From: Deinandra increscens subsp. villosa
Taxonomy: Eukaryota > Streptophyta > Magnoliopsida > Asterales > Asteraceae
Direction: 5' to 3'
NCBI GenBank assembly: GCA_039602395.1
Contig: JBCNJP010000008.1
Span: 21,469,817 to 21,533,816, forward strand
Length of the DNA stretch: 64,000 nt
The position numbers and the translations under genes are program-made. Every line of letters begins with the position of its first letter. Position 1 is the stretch's first letter. Below, piece after piece: positions 44,565 through 55,978 of the stretch. Below the pieces are notes generated by a model, which was not told the origin of the DNA, searched no databases, and saw only the letters and a program-made list of their open reading frames with translations.

Positions 44565-45310
44565 AAGCTAAAAGTTATGCACAACCCCCTGAGAGGTACT
44601 TAATTCAGCTTGGTGATCACTTCCATGATAAGAGAGGGATCACATGGGAACCAAAATCCTAGATGTTTGATGAGGAAAAGCACATGTTTGTGGTTAGAAG
44701 AAGAGGTCCCTGTCCGTTGGAGTAATATAAATGTTGGACATAATTCTACTCATGGATAAAGGTGGACTTAATCAATCTCTATCATGCACCATTCTTCAAC
44801 CTATCAAGGAATGAATATGCAGAACTATTCTATAAGAAACTGAGAAAGGCTGTGTTAAGCAAGTTGAAGAGTTCTGATGAGTTTCGACATAAGGAATCCT
44901 TTGTGAAGAAATACATATGATTATATCAGAAGGGATCGAGAAAGATGTTTGAGAATGTGCTTTATATGCCAACAGAGAAGGCAAAGACAATACCACTCCC
45001 GCCTAAGCATCCTGATAATTGCTTATTTGATTTGGTTTCATGGGCTTATAGTGAATACACGGGTGAAGCGAAGATTATCTGCAAATCTAAGACACTAGTG
45101 TGATGTAGGTACATGATTTACTGACGTTCTATGAGAAAGACATTCTGGTGCTTGACAGGAATCAAATTGAATGCACTCCAGAAAATGAGCAGTATGCAAA
45201 GGTTTATACAAGAGGAGTTGCAAGAAATGTGAAATATAAGCTATGGTATGGTCCTATATCAGTGGCAATGTCAATGAAGTTCAGAATGTAGAAGACCAGC
45301 TAATGCTAAA
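44565..45310 (+). pseudogene. Env-like ORF of SIRE-type element, fragment 3
   Basis: Continues the host frame after the short LTR element (YLIQLGDHFHDK, then hydrophobic and basic segments with stops at about 44660, 44724 and 44920). It ends close to a PPT-like CCTAGGGGAAGA (45313-45324), just as the minus-strand relative ends 20 bp from its LTR. Strongly decayed. Confidence 0.5.
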
Positions 45311-45326
45311 GCCTAGGGGAAGATTG

Positions 45327-45787
45327 TAGAGACCTACATTTTGAGGCTTTTGCATTAGTTACTTTTGTTTATTCTTTGGGTTACTTTGATATATATGGGC
45401 TAGTATTAGTGGGTTTATGGATTAAATGGGGGCCGGCCGGTTTTGGTTGTAGGTGGGCCAATTTGTGTTTAGATAGGGTTAGGAGATTAGCTTGTTTTCC
45501 AATCATATCCTCTCCTATATATAGAACCCTCATAACATTAGAATAGGTTGTTGATTGTGGTGGTTTGATCCGTAACCTAAGGGTTTACGGATTCACATTG
45601 GTGTTTTGCAACCGGGTTTATTCAAAGCAATCTAGTACTCTTCGTTAGTCGGTTTGTGTTTGATTTCATTATTTACTTAAATCTTTATTTAGTTTTATTG
45701 TTTATCGTTCTTGAATCACTAGTAATATCAGATTCTGCATGGTATTATTAGGTTTTGATATCGCGTGAGGGTTAAATCGATCCTTAC
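45327..45787 (+). repeat. Probable 3' LTR of the env-bearing element (or a solo LTR)
   Basis: Starts TGTAGAGACC right after a polypurine-like tract and ends CTTACA; TATATATA lies at 45516-45523. Its position fits a 3' LTR, but its sequence does not match the 5' LTR at 12103-12471, so the two ends of the composite do not belong to one insertion. I could not find a target duplication. Confidence 0.45.
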
Positions 45788-48154
45788 ATAATCTGACTGA
45801 AAAGGTGACTGTTTTGAGAAAAGAGATGGGTAGGGTTCAAGAGGCCTTAGTGAATGATAACTCTAATCAGGATCTGGGGGATGAAGAGTTGGTTTATCTT
45901 CAAGCTTTGAAAACTGCCGAGGAAGATGGGGAATAATTTTTAAAACAAAAAACTAAAGTTGAATGGCTTGCTGTTGGTGATCAAAATACAAGTTATTCTC
46001 ATAAAGCTGTCAGAGGATGGCAATCAAGAAACAGGATTCATGGAATCCTTGATATGCAGGGCAGGTACCATGAAGGTGATCAAGTGGATGATGCCTTTGT
46101 TGCTCATTTTAAGTCCTTTATGGGTTGTGATGTTCCTGTCAAACCACTAACCTATCCTAACACTCTGTTTGCTAAGAAGATTTCTAGGAATGTTGTTGAT
46201 CTTATGGTTAGGCCTGTTTCTAAAGATGAGATCAAAGCTGCTATTTTTGACATTGATGATGACAAGGCTCCTGGGCCTGATGGGTTTTCTACCAAATTCT
46301 TTAAGTGTTCTTGGTCCATAATTGGTGATGAAGTTTGTCAGGCTATTTAGGAATTTTTTAAGAATGGTAAATTGTTATCTGAAATTAATGCAACAATCAT
46401 TTCTCTTGTTCCTAAAAGTCAAAATCCTTCTACTGCTACTGACTTTCATCCAATTGCTTGTTGCAATGTATTGTATAAGGGTATTACTAAAGTCATTTGT
46501 AATAGGCTTAAAGATTCTATTGATCTGGTTGTCAGCAACAATTAGTCTGCCTTTATATCTGTAAGGCAAATTTCTGACAATGTATTGCTCACGTAGGAGT
46601 TTATGAGAAACTACCATAGAAAGTGTGGGGCTAGATGATTTGTAGTGAAAATAGATCTCCAAAAATCTTATGACACTGTTAATCACAAGTTTCTTAAAGA
46701 ATGTTTGGTTCATTTTGGTTATCATCCATGTATGATTGCTTGGATAATGAAATTTCTTAGATCCGCATGTTATTCTATAAATATAAATGGGGATAGCCAA
46801 GGTTTTTGTAAAGGCCAAAGGGGCCTTAGGCAAGGGGACCCCATATCCCCTTACTTATTTACTCTTGTAATGGAAATTCTGACTCTCATGATTAACAAGA
46901 AAATCATTGAAGCTGAAAATTTTAATTATCATTGGAAGTGTGCAAAACTTGGCATTACAAATCTATGTTTTGCTGATGATCTTCTGATTTTTGTGAATGT
47001 GGATTGCGATTCGCTTGAAGTGATTAAAAGTGCTCTTGAGGAGTTTAGTGAAGCTTCTGGGTTAGTGCCTAACTTGAATAAAAGTACTATGTACTTTGGC
47101 AATGTTCTTCCTAGTGTTAAAGCTAGGATAATGGACATGTTGCCTTTCAATGTTGGTTTTCTCCCAGTTAGATATTTGGGTCTTCCTCTGCTTGCCAAAA
47201 GATATTCAAAGATTATGGTATTCTTGTTGATAAGGTAAAGAAAAGAGTCAATGACTGGAAGAATAAGTCTCTATACTTTGCTGGGAGATTGCAATTAATC
47301 AAGTCAGTTTTGTCCTCTATGCAAGTTTACTGGGCATCGGTGTTCCTTTTACCTATAGCCATCATTGAAGATTTTGAAAGGATAATGAATAAATTATTAT
47401 GGACTCAAGCTGAAAGTTGTAAAGGAAATGTCAGAGTGAGCTGAGCTGAGGTATGCTTACCTAAGACTCAGCGGGGTCTTGGAATAAAGTCTCTTAGAGC
47501 TAGGAATATGGCTTTATTTTCAAAGCTTGTCTGGAATATTGTCAATGGAAAAAATAATATTTGGACCAAGTGGATATATAGTCACAGGCTGAAAGATAGA
47601 AGTTTTTGGAAGTTTCCTGATAAAAAAAAGACAAATGTTGGAGTTGGAGAAACATAATGAAATGTAGGGATGTTGTATGGCCCCACTGTCACACTCATAT
47701 TGGGGGATAATGAGAAGTCTTATGTTTGATTTGATATGTGGCATCCTCAAATTCCTCTGTGTGCTATTATTAGTAACAGGGAAATCAATAGAGTGGGTTA
47801 GGTGTTGATACAAAAATTAAAGATGTGGTTGTCAATAGATGTTAGGCCTGGCCAGAGCAATGGAGGGATAAATATCCCTCTTTGTTTGAAGTTGTTCCTC
47901 CTAATTTAACACATGGAGCTTCTAATAGAATTTTATGGAGGTCAAATGATGGAAGTTTGGGATATTTTACTACTAAAAGGGCTTATTCTGATTTTTGTGA
48001 CAGTAAACCTAATGTGCCTTGGGCATCTTTGGTATGGTTTAGCCAATGCATTCCTAGGCATAGTTTTATTCTATGGATGGCATGTAAAGGTAGGCTTCTC
48101 ACTCAAGATAGGTTGCAGCTACTGTCTATTTTATATGGCAAGAAAGAAACTTAA
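45788..48154 (+). pseudogene. LINE (L1-type) reverse transcriptase fragment
   Basis: Coding remains of a plant non-LTR RT: KAPGPDGFSTKFF at about 46264-46302, a conserved IISLVPKSQNPST segment at about 46396, QRGLRQGDPISPYLF near 46815-46862, and the catalytic CFADDLLIF at about 46966-46992. A zf-RVT-like region (ILWRSNDGSLGYFT, FILWMACKGRL) is at about 47934-48100. Stops at about 45934, 46348, 46543 and 46595 and frame changes after 47200 disable it. The endonuclease half is absent, so it is 5' truncated or cut at the LTR joint. Confidence 0.88.
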
Positions 48155-49293
48155 GAACTTTTCAGGTAAGAAAAAGAAGTGTGGAGACACTATGTATTCA
48201 GATTCAGGAAATTGTGAGATTGAAACTGTTGGGGTTGAGAATCAAGAAAACACCTATGACTATGATGATGAGTGAAGTTTGGGGATTCAAGGTGCATGAG
48301 GATGGTAGTAACAAAAGTGGACACCATGATACTACAAACTAATGAGAATTGCTGGGGCAGGGGAAGATTGAATATAATGGTGTTAGATCACAGAGAGAGT
48401 TACAATGGAGCTATGAAAATTTTCTTTATTCTACTTTGGAGCCTTCTGAATAATGAGTGGAGTGGGGATTTGAATGGGGAATGGTTGGGAAATACATATT
48501 ATAATGAGAGCCTTGGGGTTATGGGTGGGCTTTGGGTTGGTTCAATCTGCACATATTACACCCCTTTCTTGCTGAGCAGTGAGAGTAGTAATGGTGAGGT
48601 AGGATGGGTTTTGGGATGTATAGTTTGGGCCATGAAATATGATGATGAGGACTTTAAATTCCTTTGGGTAGTCATCTGGCAACCTATGTTGCTTCTCTAC
48701 TCTTTATCTCCTAATGTTGTGTCTTTTTTATTTATTTTTTTGATGATCTGTTGGTTATCTGGTTCATACCTGGGCTAGTAACTGATTCTGCGTGATTAAA
48801 AAGGGAACTAAGATGTTGGTGGCATGTGATATGCACCTACCCGGGAGATATAAGGTTGGATCATACCGGGTCTTATAGGACGTATTTTTTCACCCTAAAT
48901 TTTTATATTTTTAGCTCCATTCACCGGTAAAACCCTCAAGTTAAAACTCTTGTGTTAGCCATTTATTTTTCCCATTTTGAGTCTTTAAATTTATTGTTCT
49001 AATGGTGTTGGTTAGGGAGGGAGTGGGGCTTTCTTTGATCGTGTTGCATAGTGAAGGACATTGATTCTAGAGCTTTATGCAACATTCTGTCTTTATCATT
49101 TGGAAGCTCTGGTTGGAGTGATGGAATTCTGTTTTTGCAGGTTATGATGTGCAGGGCAGAGGTAGGTGATACTGGAGTTATGTACATCATTTCATCAATA
49201 CCAGTTAAAAACAGTGGGGAGATTAAGGTCTGTTGTAAATGGATGTGGTTCTAGATATTTAGAGGCTTGCATGAAACAGATGAGAGATGGTAT
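48155..49293. other. Unclassified sequence, possibly LINE 3' region
   Basis: AT-rich, with one plus ORF of 168 codons (48272-48778) that is rich in Trp, Leu and Tyr and matches nothing I know; I do not call it. TTTTTTATTTATTTTTTT occurs near 48724. Nothing else supportable. Confidence 0.4.
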
Positions 49294-50464
49294 TGTTGGA
49301 AACAGGGTGTCCTGACCTGACGAATTAACGAACCCGACCGATGTTGACCCGTAAGAGTTACACCCGGGTCAATGGACTATAAACTAATTACCTTTTTAAT
49401 TAGTTAATTGAACTGATTGGCGAATAAATAAATACTGATTTATTTATTACGATGACAAATTTAATCGGCTAAATACATTCGCGATTAAAAAGACGGATGA
49501 GTTAAACTGTTAATGGGTTAACAGTTTAACCCATTAGTGGGCCAAGGAGAATTCGCAGAGGGCCATGGTGGGCCCATGGTCTACGAAATTCTCCTATAGG
49601 GTGGGGAGGAGTGGAGAACAAGTCATAAGTTTTTTCGAAACCCTGATCTCCTCCTTCTCTCTCTCTCTGCGTCGCAAACCAAGGAGCCGAAGGAGAAACC
49701 CTTTGCCGTCGCCGCCTTTGATCTCCGGTGACACCACCACAGTGATTCCTGATGGATCCACATTTCGCGAGTATTATTAAGCGACTTGACCAGGAAGCAG
49801 CCACCGCCCGAGCCGAGGCTGCAGGCCGAGCCAAAGCCGCAGCCACCATCGCCGCCGCCATGTCCGCCGGTGCACCGCCGGCTGATCGCCGGCCGGTGGT
49901 TCTCGCGTTGCCGGCGCAACCGAGACCACCGCGCCCTGTTCCGTTCTCGTGGCCCGCGCCGCTTTACCATCCGGTACCCGCCACCTCGTCACCGCCGGTT
50001 TCCGGTGACGAGATCATCGTAGGATCGGTCCCCGTCGCGATTCCGGCGAAAGGAGTTTTGTCACCGCCACCGGTGGTGAAGTTACCACCACCGCCGCCAC
50101 TGCCATCGCCGCCTCCGATGGCCGCCAGAGTCTCAGTCGAAGATCTGACCCGCAGGTTCGAGTCAGATGTTTCAGTTCACCCTAGCGTGAGTCCATTGAA
50201 CTCGGGTGTCTCGAACGGTTGTTCGGAACCTGCTAAGGTATATCTAAATTTTAGATATTTAATTCTATTTATTTATTTATTTATTTATTTATTTTAAATA
50301 AATACTTTTCTGTGTTTGTCGTGTACGGTGATTGATCCTGTTACAGTTGCGTCCGCGTGTTTAAATCGTTTTCGCTGCTAAATTATTCTAGTATTAATTT
50401 AATTCTTAAATCGGTTTTAATAAAAAATCAAAATCGGTAACCCGGATCCCACTGTAAAACCCCA
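49294..50464 (+). repeat. Putative 5' LTR with an internal GC-rich exon
   Basis: Starts TGTTGGAAACAGGG and ends CCCCA, four bases before the PBS; length 1171 bp. The left edge is inferred from the TGTTGGAAAC start since no second LTR is available for comparison. A CTCTCTCTCTCT leader-like tract near 49654-49668 suggests transcription starts upstream of it. Confidence 0.6.
49752..50237 (+). CDS. LTR-encoded Ala/Pro-rich exon, possible N-terminal extension of Gag
   Basis: ATG at 49752 opens 162 codons up to a donor (AAG then GTATAT at 50238). The peptide starts MDPHFASIIKR, then has an Ala/Arg/Glu helix, then Pro-rich stretches, and ends near VSNGCSEPAK. It is GC-rich, unlike the AT-rich flanks. 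The next strong acceptor (CTTATTTCAG ending at 51646) lies 33 bases before the gag Met at 51680, in the same frame. If real, the 1409-bp intron removes the LTR end, the PBS and the leader. Alternatively this is a captured host exon or an unrelated leader ORF that reads on to 50297. Confidence 0.4.
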
Positions 50465-50468
50465 ATAG

Positions 50469-50481
50469 TGGTATCAGAGCC
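50469..50481 (+). other. Primer-binding site of plus-strand copia element
   Basis: TGGTATCAGAGCC, a perfect plant copia/gypsy initiator tRNA-Met site. Confidence 0.92.
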
Positions 50482-51646
50482 ATTATCACCACGCGCAAAC
50501 CAGAACCGGTCTTTTCGTAACCGGTAGTTCGCAATTTTGATTTAATTTCAAATTGCGAATTAGAATTAATTAATTTATTTATTTTAATTCTAAATAATTT
50601 ATTATTGTGTGTTACGGCCGACCCCTATTTTTGTATTCATGTGTGAATGTGTTTGGCGTGTATTTTGTCTTTCTCTGTTTGGCCCAAGTTGTTGGCCCAA
50701 TTGGTTGTATTTCGAATTTTTGGTTAATGGACCCGTTTTTGGGTTTCAAAGTTGTACAAATTTAGAGCTAGGTTACTAGAAGTAGTTTTAGTAATTGTAA
50801 ATTTGTATGTAACCAAATGTCAAAGACTGGATACGCGCCAGAGGGATGTCGAAGCAAGTGGGAGCTGAACTGGAGTCATGATCGCACAGAGTTGCCATCT
50901 CGATCATTCACCGGTTTCATTTAATTTAATTTATTTTAAATTTGTCCCTTATGATCTCGCTTGTATGGCTCGAGCGAGATCAAGACCTTATGCTGTTTAA
51001 CACACAATAAGCCATTCGCGACAACTTAGTAATTTTAATTAGGTTAAATTAATTTACTAGTCCCGAGTGATGATAGGGTTTTATCGTTCGTGTCTGACGG
51101 TAATTAAATATTAAAAGTAATTAATATCCCAATATGGTAATTCTTAGAAACTGATAGTTCGTGCCATCCTATCTCAAGTCGAACTTGGAACGTATATACC
51201 GGAGCATCAGTGTTGGAGTATTTTAACACCGCACTTGGTGCCGAGGGTACCTTCTAAGGTGAGGACATTGGAGTATTTCAACACCGTGTCATCATTTCGA
51301 CCATTTAGGATTACTATCGCTTTAAAAGTATATGTTCGTGGTGTTGGAGTATTTCAACACCGCGCCACGGATGTATATTGCTAGAGTGGGCACGGATGAG
51401 GCTAAACGTATCGCAAAATACAATTGTATGTATATAGCGACCTCATACCGAGAGTTATGACTTGAGTCTCACAATTGACAATCGTTGTCAGTTTGTTTAC
51501 ACAGCTTTGCTCCTGAGGCTCATTTGGCGGTCTCAAGTAATGTCGTCTAAACGAATTCTCGATTTCTTAAAAATAAACTTTACCAACTTATTTTAAAGAA
51601 ATATAAACATCAAAAATACTGATTAAATTTACTTTGCTTATTTCAG
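50482..51646 (+). other. 5' leader with three copies of a hairpin-forming word
   Basis: No gene supported. TGTTGGAGTATTTTAACACC at 51211-51230 and close relatives at 51267-51285 and 51341-51361 form arms GGTGTTG and CAACACC around GAGTATTT (best copy 51340-51361). The leader ends with a polypyrimidine tract and TTTCAG acceptor-like sequence at 51641-51646. Confidence 0.6.
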
Positions 51647-51679
51647 AAGGCTAAAGAAAACTCACCTCCATTAAGTTCA

Positions 51680-52756
51680 ATGGTACAACTCGAGCCCTTC
51701 ACTAAGACTGGTTTTCTCGCATGGCAGACAACCCTGAGGAAACTTTTAAGGCTCTTCGGGAAACTCTATGTCATTGACCGACCGATCGCGAGTATTCCAT
51801 CTTACTTGTTAAATGAGAACTCGCGGTCTGAGCTCCAAAAGCACACTGACGATGATAAGGACGTCACTGACCTGATGTTATCTAGCATGACTCAGGATTA
51901 TTAAAACAATTTCATGGGGATGTCTGCTTATGACATCATTCGTAAACTCAAGGATTTATTTGAGTTAAGTCAGAGGACTGAGCGAGTTGATGCACTTTCA
52001 CAATTCGTGAACTGCTCTATGGCTAACAACTCCTCTCCATACGATCATGTCATGCTGATAAAAGCGTATCGCGACAGGCTGATCGACCTTGGCTACTCCA
52101 TCTCTGACGGGATGGCTCTTGATGTAGTACTCAGAACTTTGCCTGAACATTATCGTATTCTTGCGATTAATTATTTGGCTCAGTCGATCGAGGAGGTTAT
52201 TCCGTTGATACCCAAAGTGAAGATCAGGACCACGCCGGACGTGCTCAGAGTTGCTAATACAAAGATCTCCAAAGCCAAGAAGATTAAAGAAGGCAAAGGC
52301 AAGAAGCCATAGGTGCAGCCTCCCGAGGAGCGCCTGTGCTATGAGTGCAACAAAATGGGACACTGGCGTCGCAACTGTCCCGTTTATCTTGCAAAGCTGA
52401 AGATGACCAAGAACCCTAATAAGGGTTGCTCATCAGGTATGTCAATAAATGTTATTGAACTTATCACTGTTTCCTCCAATTCATGGGTATTTGATAGTGG
52501 GTGTGGTTATCACATCGTTAATGTTTTGCAGGAACCTGAGAAGTGGAAGAAGACAGAACGGGGCTGCATGGACCTCATCGTTGGTGACGGGAAGAAGGTC
52601 CCAGTACTTGCTACTGGCACATATTCTTTTTCATGCTCTTCTGGCCTTGTAGTTACTTTGATTAACTGTTTATATGCACCTGGTTATCCAGAAACATTAT
52701 TTCTGTCTCTTCATTGTTTGAACAAGGATTTCGGTATAAATTTAATGGATATGTGA
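51680..52756 (+). pseudogene. gag: gag and protease of plus-strand copia element
   Basis: One frame from 51680 to 52756 with in-frame TAA at 51902-51904 and TAG at 52310-52312. Gag reads MVQLEPFTKTGFLAWQ, then a UBN2-type domain; the zinc knuckle CYECNKMGHWRRNC (about 52337-52378) is intact. Protease has FDSGCGYHI at about 52490-52516. The frame is lost at about 52756 and integrase continues in another frame. Two stops and a frameshift make it inactive. Confidence 0.85.
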
Positions 52757-53907
52757 TTTCTGCTTACCTTAATGATATCTTTTATTTCGAGGCTAAACCT
52801 CGACATGGAATATATGAGATAGATGTTCAAACAAACGACCAGCTCTATCATGTTTCTAAAAGAAACAAAGCTGATAGTAACGAATCCTCGTTATGGCACC
52901 ATAGGCTTGGTCAGATAAGCAAGGTCCACATTAAGAAGTTGCAAACTGCTGGCATTCTCGAATCCCAAGATGCAGATTCCTTCGATGAGTGCGAGTCATG
53001 CTTATCTAGTAAATTAACCAAGTCACCCTTCACCCACACAGGCGAACGGGCCCAAGGATTGTTAGGCATTATTCACAACGATGTGTGTGGACCCTTTCGA
53101 ACCGAGACGAGAAATCGTGAACGGTACTTCGTGACTTTCATCGATGACTACAGCAGATACGCCTATGCCTATCTGATGAAACACAAACATGAAACTTTTG
53201 AAAAGTTCAAAGAGTTTCAAAACGAGGTACAAAATCAGCTAACTCGAACTATTAAAATATTTCGATCCTATAGAGGCGGCGAATACCTAAGCGCTGAATT
53301 CCTGAATCATCTGAAGGAATGTGGAATCGTTTCACAACCTACTCCTCCTGGCACACCCCAGTTAAATGGCGTTAGTGAAAGGAGGAATCGGACTCTGCTT
53401 AACATGGTTCGATCGATGATGTGCAGGACAACCTTGCCACATTCCTTTTGGGGATATGCCATCTTGACCGCTGCTCGCCTAATAAATCTGGCACCGACCA
53501 AGAAAGTAGGGAAGACCCCATATGAGATATGGCATGGTTCTCTTCCTAAACTATCATACCTCAGGGTATGGGGATGTGATGCTTATGTCACCAGTGAATC
53601 TAACAATAAGCTCGATCCCCGAGGCAAAAAGGTAACTTTTGTTGGATACTATTGTAATACCGGTTATTACTTTTACCATCCTGATGCAAACACTGTTTCC
53701 ATCAAAAGGAAAGGTAAATTCCTTGAGAAAGAATTCCTTGCTCGAGGAACAAATAGTGATCCAGTGGATCTTGAAGAAATTCGAGATACACCTAACCCTG
53801 AGACGGTCGATGCGTCTGACCGAAAAATAGTTGTCGCACCATCAGACCCAAGCACAAGCACAAGCGTTCGTAGGAGCGAAAGAATAAGATATGAGCCTGA
53901 TAGATGA
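52714..53907 (+). pseudogene. pol: Integrase of plus-strand copia element
   Basis: 397 codons: GAG-pre-integrase, an HHCC finger (LWHHRLGQ ... CESC), the core with Asp in NDVCGPF, and Glu in NGVSERRNRTL. The second catalytic Asp, normally in a SDRGGEY context, is Tyr here (SYRGGEY, about 53268-53288). The C-terminal part (YEIWHGSLPKLSYLRVWGC) is well kept. The frame ends with TGA at 53905-53907, in a small repeated block (53903-54040) before RT. Confidence 0.88.
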
Positions 53908-54028
53908 GGCCTTTGATGAGCCTATTAACTCAAGCGCTATGTCAGATCTAACGATGAGCCTATCATGAGGCCTTTGATGTTCTGTTAATAGCCGATTCTA
54001 ACGATGAGCCTATTAACTACAAGCTGCT

Positions 54029-55561
54029 ATGTCAGATCCGGAATCTGATAAATGGCTAGAAGCCATGAACGCTGAGATGCAATCCATGCATGACAATCAC
54101 GTCTGGGACTTGATTGAGCTACCCCCCGGCACACGGGCAGTAGGGAGCAAGTGGATCTTTAAAAGAAAAACTGACATGCATGGAAATGTGCAAACCTACA
54201 AGGCACGGCTAGTAGCGAAAGGTTTCACTCAAACCCAAGGGATTGACTATGATGAGACCTTTTCGCCCGTTGTCATGATCAAATCGATCAGGATCCTCCT
54301 TGCCATAGTCGCATACCATGACTATGAGATATGGCAAATGGACGTTAAAACCGCTTCCCTGAATGGACAACCTGATGGTTTTGTCGATCCAGAGAATCCA
54401 AACAAGGTTTGCAAGCTAAGAAAGTCCAGTTATGGACTCAAGCAGGCATCTCGAAGCTGGAATCTTCGTTTTGATCAAAAGGTTAAAGAGTTTGGTTTTG
54501 ATCAAAATAAAGATGAACCTTGTGTTTACAGAAAGGCAAGTGGGAGCGCTGTATCGTTCCTCATACTGTACATGGACGATATACTGATCATAGGAAACAA
54601 CATACCCATGCTTAACGATGTTAAGAAATGGCTTTCATCTTGTTTCGCTATGAAAGACCTTGGGGAAGCCGCTTACATTCTGGGAATTAAAATTCACAGA
54701 GATCGAGCTAAGCGCCTTTTAGGACTCAGTCAAAGCACATACGTTGATAAGATCATAGCGCGGTTCAACATGAGCAACTCCAAGAAAGGAGCCGTTCCCA
54801 TGACTAAGGGAATAATCTTGGACAAATCTCAAGCACCTAAAACAGAGCACGAGATAAGCCAAATGGCATCGATCCCATTTGCCTCTGCTATTGGATCTAT
54901 CATGTATGCCATGCTCTGCACACTACCGGATGTCTCATATGCATTGAGCGTGACAAGTCGGTACCAACAGACGCCAGGACTAGCTCACTGGACGGCTGTA
55001 AAGAACATATTAAAATACTTGAGAAACACCACTGATATGTTTCTCGTATATGGAGGTGTTGATGAAGAGCTCACTGTAAGATGTTACACTGACGCTAGTT
55101 TTCAGACTGACTGAGATGACTCTCGCTCACAGTCGGGATTCGTATTCACTCTTAACGGAGGGGCTGTTTCCTGGAGAAGCTCAAAAAAGCCAGTAGTAGC
55201 TGATTCTACTACTGAATCCGAATACATAGCCGCCTCAGAAGCTGCCAAAGAAGCCGTGTGGAAGAAGAAGTTCATATCCGATCTCGATGCCATGCCAAGT
55301 ATAAGGCAGCCCATCGAGATGATGTGCGATAACACAGGCGCTATAGCTCAAGCCAAAGAGCAAGGGTCTCATAAGAAGGCCAAGCACATCCTGAGGAAGT
55401 CCCACTACATAAGAGAAGTAGTCGACAGAAATGAAATCAAAATAAGCAAAGTGCACACAGATCAAAACTTAGCTAATCCCTTCACTAAGCTTATGACTCA
55501 GGAGATTCATGTACGCCACAGAGAAGCGATAGGGCTTAGATTAGCTAAAGACATGTTTTGA
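54029..55561 (+). pseudogene. pol: RT and RNase H of plus-strand copia element
   Basis: One frame from 54029 to 55561 with a single TGA at 55112-55114. RT motifs: SKWIFKRKTDMHG, KARLVAKGFTQ, LYMDDILIIGNN (Met instead of the usual Val before DD). In VKTASLNGQPDGF, about nine residues present in the related copia at 33188-40996 are missing, an in-frame deletion in the palm. RNase H reads DASFQTD, DSTTESEYIAASEA, CDNTGAIA, HTDQNLANPFTK. Inactive. Confidence 0.88.
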
Positions 55562-55633
55562 TTCAGTATTTGGATGTATGAACACTAATAGTTATCTATG
55601 TTATTCTGAAAAACACGTAATCGATCTTGCTAG

Positions 55634-55959
55634 TGCATTATTACAATCGGATTTGGACAACACAAGGTAAATAATCTTCTTTATATTGATCACAGCTTGT
55701 AAACAGAGATTACAGCGAGTACTCAGGTTACAACATGTAAAACACACACTTAAGAAAGCTCAGACCTCACTCACACACTCTGAATCAAACTGAAACCTAT
55801 ATATAGAGACTGGCCAGCGGACCAACTTACTAGCGTATCAGGTGGTCCGGCGTACCACCTGATCCGTCACTGATCCGCTGGATCTATAAAACACAACCTT
55901 ATAAATTACATATTCAAACTATCAAGACCTAGCACTAGACAACACAAAATGCTCTAACA
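55634..55959 (-). repeat. 3' LTR of the minus-strand SIRE-like element
   Basis: In element orientation starts TGTTAGAGCATTTTG after PPT; a TATATATA box is at about 55798-55806 and polyadenylation-type AATATAAAG follows. The end near 55634 (AATGCA) is a guess. GGATCAG, GGTACGCC and GGTCCGC words cluster at about 55813-55885 and include inverted pairs like those at 12197-12260. Confidence 0.65.
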
Positions 55960-55970
55960 AACTCCCCCTT
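55960..55970 (-). other. Polypurine tract
   Basis: Minus-strand AAGGGGGAGTT immediately before the LTR start; the env-like stop codon lies only a few bases upstream. Confidence 0.88.
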
Positions 55971-55978
55971 GTCTTGTG

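Larger units (their letters stand above)
49294..55633 (+). mobile_element. Decayed Ty1/copia retrotransposon, plus strand, 3' LTR missing
   Basis: A putative 5' LTR, a PBS, and gag, protease, integrase, RT and RNase H in copia order. The coding region ends at 55561 and the next recognisable feature is the LTR of the neighbouring minus-strand element, so the 3' LTR appears lost. The right boundary is approximate. Pol proteins resemble those of the copia at 33188-40996 closely in places (VAKGFTQTQG, VSFLILYMDDIL), so they are related lineages. Confidence 0.85.

Noticed and set aside
48272..48778. 168-codon ORF with hydrophobic stretches, possible membrane protein
   Set aside because: Composition (Trp, Leu, Tyr, Gly-rich) fits chance translation of GT-rich DNA; no homologue recognised, no leader, next to a dead LINE.
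49526..49992. Minus-strand ORFs of 71-115 codons, Arg/Gly/Trp-rich
   Set aside because: Antisense of the GC-rich plus-strand exon at 49752-50237, whose low stop-codon density makes all frames open.
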